Below, piece after piece: positions 58,641 through 64,000 of a stretch of 64,000 nucleotides of DNA (the first letter of the stretch is position 1; each line of letters begins with the position of its first letter). The notes below the pieces were generated by a model. It saw nothing but the letters and a program-made list of their open reading frames with translations, was not told the origin of the DNA and did not search any database. The position numbers and the translations under genes were made by a program. Origin of the DNA: Isoetes taiwanensis (lineage: Eukaryota > Streptophyta > Lycopodiopsida > Isoetales > Isoetaceae); assembly GCA_021234155.1 (NCBI GenBank), contig JAJEKV010000014.1, positions 12,939,836 to 13,003,835 on the forward strand, in the 5' to 3' direction.

Positions 58641-60786
58641 AAAAATAAGAAAATTGATGAGGCCAAGATCATGCCAAGTGGATGGCCAAGATTTATGGAA
58701 AAAAATATAAATATCTTGAGGGGACTTATTTTCCTTCTCTTTAGGCTCTTGAATTTCCATAGAGAAAGGGTAATGGCAGGCTTTGGGAAGACAGGTGGGA
58801 GATCTCTTCTCCCATGCAAGATTTATTGAAGCTTATATTTTATTGGAGATTGTTTGACTAAAATGTGGTGCATCCCAATTTCTTTTTTTTCCATATCTTT
58901 TCCTACATTGTTCATATTTCCCTATTGTTTCATTCTCTATTTTTTTCGTCTTCAAATTTTTTTGGCTCTTTTTTTCCCACCATTCTTCCTCCACAATCTC
59001 TTTTTCCATAGCAGCAGCAACGATTTGATCTCATCCATATCTTTGAAGGTTGAATGCATGCGGATTGGGGAATTTGGCATCATTATGGAGGTCCTATCGA
59101 GATACTAATTTTTCCCGGAATCATTTTGATGCTGTTGTAATTTTTTCCATCATCCATTTTTTGTTATATCTTAAGTTTTTCTTTTTCTTCTTTATCTGCC
59201 ATATTTTTCATATCCGAGGCTCCAGTTTTTTTTTTCTTTTTTTCCTTTTTCATACCATTCATCGCTTCTGTTGTGGTAGACAACATGGAAAATCAACAGT
59301 AGAGTTGTTGAAGAGGCAGAAAATGCCAAAAGGGCACAGGCTTATCAAGCGTGAAAATCTTATTCATCTATACAGTTTGTTGATTCAAAAAGTATCGGAT
59401 TTGTTAGATTGCACAACATCAGGGCATTTGTTGAATGTGGAGGGGTTTTTTTGCACTGAAAGAAGGAGTGAAGTAAATCAAGAAGGATCGATGCTGCTTA
59501 TCATTTTTTCTGGAGAGCTAGCAAGAAGCCAGCCTTCCGCAAGTTTCATAGCCTACCTTACTCTCTACTGAAATTTATGTAGCCCTTATTTGTTTCTTGC
59601 CTTCAAACCCTGTGCAATATTTTCTTTTCTCGGATCTAAACAAATAACTCAGTAGCAAGAAGCTTTCTGCCATCGCTGTGCCTCCACCATCTGCAGTAAA
59701 AAAATGACAAGAAAGGGAAGAAGCAAGCTTGTACTATCATTTTACCTTCCTTCTGCCATAGGTGCTGCCCATCAATCTCTGCTCTATGCTCTGTCGACGG
59801 ATCTACAAAAGAAAGAGAGAAGATGTGGAAGCAAAAACTCTGCTCTCATCGCCTCCTCTGCTAGACCATCCTTTCCGCCAATTGCATAACGACTGTTGTA
59901 TGCCCACAAAGATCTGCAAGAAAGAAGCTGACCAAATCTCTGCTATGTGACATCAATCAAGAAAAGAAGAGAAACGAAGCCACCTCACAGCTCAAGCAGC
60001 AATCAACAAAAATTTTTAGAGTCATTAGTTGGTCATGGCATGCACTAATATTGCATAGAAAAAGCAAAAAGTGCATTTATTCTCTCTAAGCAAAACATAT
60101 TTTCGCCTCTGTTCATATCTTGTGACAGTCAACTATTCTAAAATTCAAAAATCCCAAAAAAAGTAGATCTCTTCTTGCAAAGATCATCAAGGAACATTGT
60201 GTGTAGACATTCAGGAGAAAGGCAAAAGCATTAGATCCCAAAAAGAAAGCACTAGCATCAAGTTTTGAAAATTAGCTCTCTGCCAGGGATATTGACCAAA
60301 AATTGACTTGGTCAGGAGTGCTTTTTTGACATATCTGCCCTTATCAAAGTCTTTCTGACTTTTGTCCCAAAATACTTCGAGATCTTGTGCAATCATGGAA
60401 GCAAGAATCATGATCAAGCTCCCTTTGGTTTGCATTTGACAAATTTTCTTATGAGGCAGACTTTTTACCCTTCAGGGAAAGCTAAGTCAGGCAATTGTTA
60501 GAGCATTTTTTTGGTTTTTTCTCACTCATATCAGTTTCTTTATTATTCTTGCTACCTTGCCCACGTCCTTTTTTTATTTTTTTCCCACCATCGTTTTCTT
60601 GCCCAGTTGCTTATATTTCCCACCTTTTCTTTATTGTATTTGCAAGTTTGCAACATCCTTTATATTTTTTTCCTTCCTTATTAGCCCTTTTTTTCCCGCC
60701 TATATCCTACCATCATTTTAATGCCATTGTCTCTTATTTTTCTAGCCTCTCAATGTCTTATCTTGCTATTTCTTTTGCCTCATAAT
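58641..60786. other. Pyrimidine-rich stretch, no firm gene
   Basis: Plus-strand T-rich tracts occupy about 58870-59260 and 60500-60780 (many ttttctttttttc runs). Frames crossing them are rich in phenylalanine and leucine and are not credible genes. One part (59281-59570) has better composition on the plus strand (KRENLIHLYSLLIQKVSDLL) but no recognised family. The tracts might be intronic polypyrimidine sequence. Confidence 0.4.
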
Positions 60787-61211
60787 TACTTATTGTCAAG
60801 ACATTCATCATTTGCCTTGTTACACATCCTGTTGGACACTTCAGCTAGCAACTTGCCACATTTTTGTTTGGGCGTACCCATCTCTCTAAGACCATTGCCC
60901 CATTGCATGTAAGCCCTACCCCACAAAATTATCATTACTTTTCTAAAACTTTCTAATGGCACATACAATTGTGGTGTTGTTACATCGTATAAATGTATGC
61001 TTATGTGCACACTACAAGTTAAATTTTGGTGTTGGAGTACACTTTAAAAACTTCAAATTAGTGTTATCATTTTTAATAGGTTTGGGGGCTCCGGTAAAAG
61101 CCCCATTTTCTTAATAGGTTTGATGGGACCCGTAAAACCCCCAGTTAGTTCTTCTTTGTGCCAGACAAGAGGAATTTATCGTACTTGAAATATGAAAAGT
61201 GTTGAAGTTGA
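60787..61211. repeat. Direct repeat, second copy, abutting a LINE
   Basis: This is the mate of 58048-58434. It ends at gtgttgaagttg (61211). The 58.4-kb paralog shows the sequence expected without the LINE, so the boundary at about 61212 is a good estimate of the LINE's 5' end, or of an insertion point very close to it. Confidence 0.85.
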
Positions 61212-61958
61212 AGATGAACGTTGAGCGCCTTCAGGAGGGCGCCTTGCTTCTTGGTGTTCTCCCATACCCCGATGGATGAGGCTTTGTATGAAGCTGTTCT
61301 CCAGGGGCTGGGGATCACTAACATCCTGGAGGAAAACCAAGATTCTTTAGGAATTATAGAGAATTTGATTAGATGGGTAATCGAGTCTAGATCCAGGGTT
61401 GGTTTTTGCAGATTCGGGTTCAATTCCTTCTTCTTGTGCATCATTTGCTTTGACAGACCTGGATCTTTGAGAGTGGCTGCTCACAATTCCAGGCCCTATC
61501 TTGGTCTTGGCAACAGATTTGAACGCAACTTATTCACGATGAGTGCACCCTTGGAATTTGGAGTTGAACCAATTTATTATTGGGCAGCCTTCTTCGATTT
61601 GCATCCCTCCCAGCACCTTAGGGACTTAGATGTAGTGGTGTGGAGGTTCCTGGTAGCAAATTAGTATAGAGGTCCTTGGGTCGGGTGGGGTCTTTCCTTT
61701 CAAGAGTCAGGGTCAGGTAGGGCCTTTTAGATTTGGTTCCTCTGGGATTCTCGAGGGTTCGGGGTGTCAGATACCCGGTCATTCTCTGGATGTTCTTCTT
61801 GGGTGGAGGGAAAATCTATCATTGGCAGTTATTTCCTGAGGCGTAAGGAGAATTGAAGAGGCAGCTTTCAGAATTGGGTAACGGCAGCTCCTCTAGGTTC
61901 TTTGCAATTTTTTGAGACGCAGTTCAGTTTGCTCCCTCCCGTTTAGCCTCCGCTCAAG
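61212..61958 (+). other. Probable LINE 5' untranslated region
   Basis: This 747-base leader sits between the repeat boundary and ORF1. A 147-codon upstream frame (61221-61664, with TPMDEALYEAVLQGLGITNI and LFTMSAPLEFGVEPIYYW) lies within it. It shows no domain I know and could be an upstream open frame or chance. The composition matches the LINE coding part better than the AT-rich left flank. Confidence 0.5.
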
Positions 61959-63839
61959 ATGAGAACCAAGGCAAGCACATCCAAAAATCAGTTTAGTAAA
62001 GAAGATGATGAATGGAACCAAATCTTCTGGTTGGATGACAGACGAGATAAAGCATGGAGCGTTTTGAAGGAATTATACATCGGCTTAGAGATCATCCGGG
62101 ACCAGCAGAAAGCAGTTGCATTTTGCATGGGGGTTCATGAGGAGGTCGGGATCTTGGCATGCAAAGAAAGGCTAAGGGGCATAGATAAGGACTACATGGA
62201 AGGCAGAGCGAATGACAGAGACTGGGTCTGGAATACCTTTGGCTATGTTCAGGAAATGGACAATACTCTGTATAAACTCATAACCGTGAAACAGGGTCAC
62301 ACTGAAACGGATTGCTGCAGTTTGAAAAATAGTATCTTCAGATCCTTCATGGACGAAATGCTGGCAAAAGTGAAAAATCTGATAATCAAATGGGACGGAT
62401 TGAGGGAAAGCTCTAACGCTAGTATCAGGTTAATCAAGAGATGGGAAGAGGCAGAGGATAATGTTATCGAGAGGCACAGGAAAACGTTCAGACAAGGGCT
62501 TACCTTGGATCAGCCCCTCGAGGGAGTTTCAACATCTCTGGAGGTCTACCAGCTTAGAAGGAAAAAAATGGCCAAAGCTTGCAAGATCAAGGATTCCAAT
62601 GGTTTCTTTAACCCGGTGGAGGTGAGCTCTTGCGATTGCGAAAATTGTGAGGAGGTAAAACTGGCAGCTTTGAACATCACCAAAACGAAGGTGGGGGAAA
62701 ACAAGATCACGAATACCATACCAGTGGTGGGCAAGAACGACAAGGTTAAAGGTCTGGATTCTCCCCCCACCTATAAAAATATTTTAATGAAAGATGTTCC
62801 TTCTGTTTCAACTAACACTGTCAGACACGATTCTGGAAAGGGGTTCATTGATTTATTTGGGGTACCAGACAATTCTGCAGCTGACATCTTTTCTAAGAAG
62901 GCTATTTTAGTCCATTTCCCGCGGAAATGCCCCTCTCAGGAGGAGGTCAAGACTTGGATCACTAAATCTCAACATATTCCTATCCTCTCGATCCTCAAGC
63001 TTGACAATAAAACCTTCCAGATTGTTTGCAGAGATGAAGTGTGTGTTGGCTATATTCTCATAAGGAAGTTAGACATGATAGCCAATGCTCCCTTCTATTT
63101 GATGAGATGGAACTCCGATTTCATTCCGGGAATGGATAAAGATATCAGGACGACCACCTGGATATCCTTCTCCAATTTGCCCTCTGTTTTCTGGACCAAA
63201 TCCCATCTGCTGGCTCTGTCTGAACCCTTGGGGGATGTGATTGAGATCAATATTCCTCAAACCAATTACCCATCAGTCTGTGTTTCCAAAAGAATTAGTT
63301 CTGACTGGAGTAAGAGCATAAAAACAAGAGTCAAGGAGAATGAGTTTTTGGATATCATGATATCTTACTCTAAATGGCCGGTCCTGACTACCACAGCTAA
63401 GGAGAACAATTCTCACAAGAATACTAAGCAGATCTGGGTCCCTAAAGCTACAATTAGTGAGGACAGGCAGGAAGTTCAGGAATTTGAGCCTAAGATTATT
63501 GATCAGAACCATAATATGGAACAGTTTACTCTTTCCAGAATTAAGGACCATGGATACAATCAAGAGTCTCCTAAGATCGAGCTCAACAATAATATGGTCT
63601 TTTTGTTTAAAAATGCTAATTTGTCGGTGAAGATTGATACAGGGAACCTGGTGTTCACCCTGCAAGAAGACCCTAATCCTGTGTGTAATAAGGAAGAGGA
63701 AGAGGTTCAGCACACTCTTGAAGAGGTCATGGATTTAGAGGACAATTGCTGGAAGGTGGTGGACAAAAGAAGGGGCAGGGGCAAGAAAAAGTTTTATATG
63801 GGTCCCAGTCGTGAGGCTGTAGGTAAGTACAAATTCTAA
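61959..63839 (+). CDS. LINE ORF1 protein, DUF4283-like nucleic-acid-binding
   Basis: A 626-residue intact frame. Residues 1-230 are charged and mostly helical in character, with Trp-rich and KR-rich parts (RRKKMAKACKIK about 200-212) and a small Cys cluster CDCENC (225-230). Residues ~310-450 resemble the DUF4283 domain of plant LINE ORF1 proteins: KKAILVHFPRKCPSQEEV (313-330), FYLMRWNSDFIPGMDKD (379-395) and TTWISFSNLPSVFW (399-412), then EPLGDVIEIN (422-431). In the family this domain binds nucleic acid in the ribonucleoprotein. The CCHC zinc knuckle that often follows in plant LINEs is not seen. The C-terminus is acidic and then basic (KRRGRGKKKF). The start ATG at 61959 follows a GC-richer leader; the stop overlaps the ORF2 start. 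Confidence 0.85.
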   Translation: MRTKASTSKNQFSKEDDEWNQIFWLDDRRDKAWSVLKELYIGLEIIRDQQKAVAFCMGVHEEVGILACKERLRGIDKDYMEGRANDRDWVWNTFGYVQEMDNTLYKLITVKQGHTETDCCSLKNSIFRSFMDEMLAKVKNLIIKWDGLRESSNASIRLIKRWEEAEDNVIERHRKTFRQGLTLDQPLEGVSTSLEVYQLRRKKMAKACKIKDSNGFFNPVEVSSCDCENCEEVKLAALNITKTKVGENKITNTIPVVGKNDKVKGLDSPPTYKNILMKDVPSVSTNTVRHDSGKGFIDLFGVPDNSAADIFSKKAILVHFPRKCPSQEEVKTWITKSQHIPILSILKLDNKTFQIVCRDEVCVGYILIRKLDMIANAPFYLMRWNSDFIPGMDKDIRTTTWISFSNLPSVFWTKSHLLALSEPLGDVIEINIPQTNYPSVCVSKRISSDWSKSIKTRVKENEFLDIMISYSKWPVLTTTAKENNSHKNTKQIWVPKATISEDRQEVQEFEPKIIDQNHNMEQFTLSRIKDHGYNQESPKIELNNNMVFLFKNANLSVKIDTGNLVFTLQEDPNPVCNKEEEEVQHTLEEVMDLEDNCWKVVDKRRGRGKKKFYMGPSREAVGKYKF

Positions 63840-63841
63840 TG
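63837..63841 (+). promoter_or_regulatory. TAATG stop-start overlap of ORF1 and ORF2
   Basis: The stop of ORF1 and the start of ORF2 overlap by one base. In the insect LINE SART1 the same UAAUG overlap is known to drive termination-reinitiation, so ribosomes ending ORF1 start ORF2 at a low rate. Here the overlap itself is seen directly; the coupling mechanism is inferred. Confidence 0.75.
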
Positions 63842-64000
63842 GATAGAGACCTAAGTTGTATCACCTGGAATCTCCAGGGGTTGAATAGCATTATCAAAAG
63901 GGAAAGGCTTAAAGTATGTCTTCATTCCCTCAAACCAGATTTTCTGTTTATACAGGAGCACAAGATTCATGACCTTAACCATAGTGATATTATCAGTAGG
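63839..64000 (+). CDS. LINE ORF2 protein, N-terminal endonuclease start (partial)
   Basis: The first 54 codons of ORF2 read LSCITWNLQGLNS then KPDFLFIQEHKI. The CITWNLQG element carries the Asn, and the QEHK element the Glu, that belong to the catalytic site of L1-type apurinic/apyrimidinic endonucleases, which nick target DNA for target-primed reverse transcription. The ATG at 63839-63841 shares its A with the ORF1 stop TAA at 63837-63839 (TAATG), placing ORF2 in a +2 frame relative to ORF1. The frame is open to the window edge; reverse transcriptase is expected downstream. Confidence 0.85.
   Translation, partial: MDRDLSCITWNLQGLNSIIKRERLKVCLHSLKPDFLFIQEHKIHDLNHSDIISR

Larger units (their letters stand above)
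61212..64000 (+). mobile_element. L1-like LINE, 5' half (runs off the window)
   Basis: The order is a leader, an intact 626-codon ORF1 and the start of ORF2 with an apurinic/apyrimidinic-endonuclease signature. Frames are undamaged over the visible 2 kb, unlike the dead LINEs at 1-7 kb and 27-34 kb, so this insertion is younger. The reverse transcriptase and the 3' end lie beyond 64000. It is not clear that it belongs to the same family as the truncated ones, since the shared portions do not overlap in this window. Confidence 0.85.

Noticed and set aside
58860-59570. Phenylalanine-rich plus-strand frames resembling membrane proteins
   Set aside because: They arise from poly-pyrimidine DNA; hydrophobicity comes from ttt codons and there is no start context, motif or conservation.
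57839-61211. Direct repeats as LTRs of one retrotransposon
   Set aside because: No primer-binding site, polypurine tract, TG...CA ends or internal coding sequence was found, and two overlapping repeat pairs do not fit a single LTR pair.
61145-61444. Minus-strand 99-codon frame at the LINE 5' end
   Set aside because: It crosses the repeat/LINE boundary at about 61212, so it cannot be an ancestral gene, and it has no recognisable motif.

Overview
This window looks like nuclear DNA of a land plant with a large, repeat-rich genome. I lean towards a gymnosperm or another non-angiosperm with a big genome, but the sequence does not settle that. The reasons are plant-type L1-like LINEs, Ty1-copia and probable Ty3-gypsy relics, MITE-like and Mutator-like inverted-repeat elements, and a plant-specific SMI1/KNR4-type gene. 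There are no bacterial-style operons, no CRISPR array, and no rRNA or tRNA gene that I could see. Intact coding capacity is limited to one single-exon gene (34597-35997), one LINE ORF1 (61959-63839) and the first 54 codons of that LINE's ORF2.

Layout. A direct duplication joins 1-10830 (copy A, continuing beyond the left edge) to 26688-38059 (copy B). Each copy holds, in order: a minus-strand 5'-truncated LINE, a ~1.7 kb spacer, a plus-strand LINE of the same family nested in a TIR (MITE-like) element, and a SMI1/KNR4-like gene. The gene is open in copy B. In copy A it is broken by five one-base losses in short homopolymers or base doublets, which looks more like sequence error than decay. 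Copy B carries 623 bp (36882-37504) absent from A, containing a strong hairpin and a tandem repeat.

Between the copies (10831-26687) lie degenerate Ty1-copia pieces (protease, HHCC and integrase signatures at 15.9-17.1 kb; a gag CCHC knuckle at 17.7 kb), a G/T-rich tract, several short tandem repeats and long stretches with nothing recognisable. From 38060 on there is a probable gypsy-type protease remnant (38.7 kb), an uninterrupted third copy of the TIR element (41.1-41.6 kb), an unrecognised degenerate minus-strand coding region (42.0-45.9 kb) and a degenerate PWP1-like WD40 gene on the minus strand (47.7-48.7 kb). A 4.6 kb element with ~0.6 kb terminal inverted repeats and a 14-bp direct flanking repeat follows (52486-57096), then a block of direct repeats (57.8-61.2 kb). 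The right edge holds the 5' half of a structurally intact LINE.

How the parts relate. Most of the window is layered transposition. LINEs sit in a TIR element, that composite was duplicated with its gene neighbour, and a fresh LINE sits at the edge of a direct repeat whose paralog at 58.4 kb marks the junction. In this LINE the ORF1 stop and ORF2 start overlap as TAATG, the arrangement known to drive stop-start translational coupling in the insect LINE SART1. That is the most interesting functional signal here.
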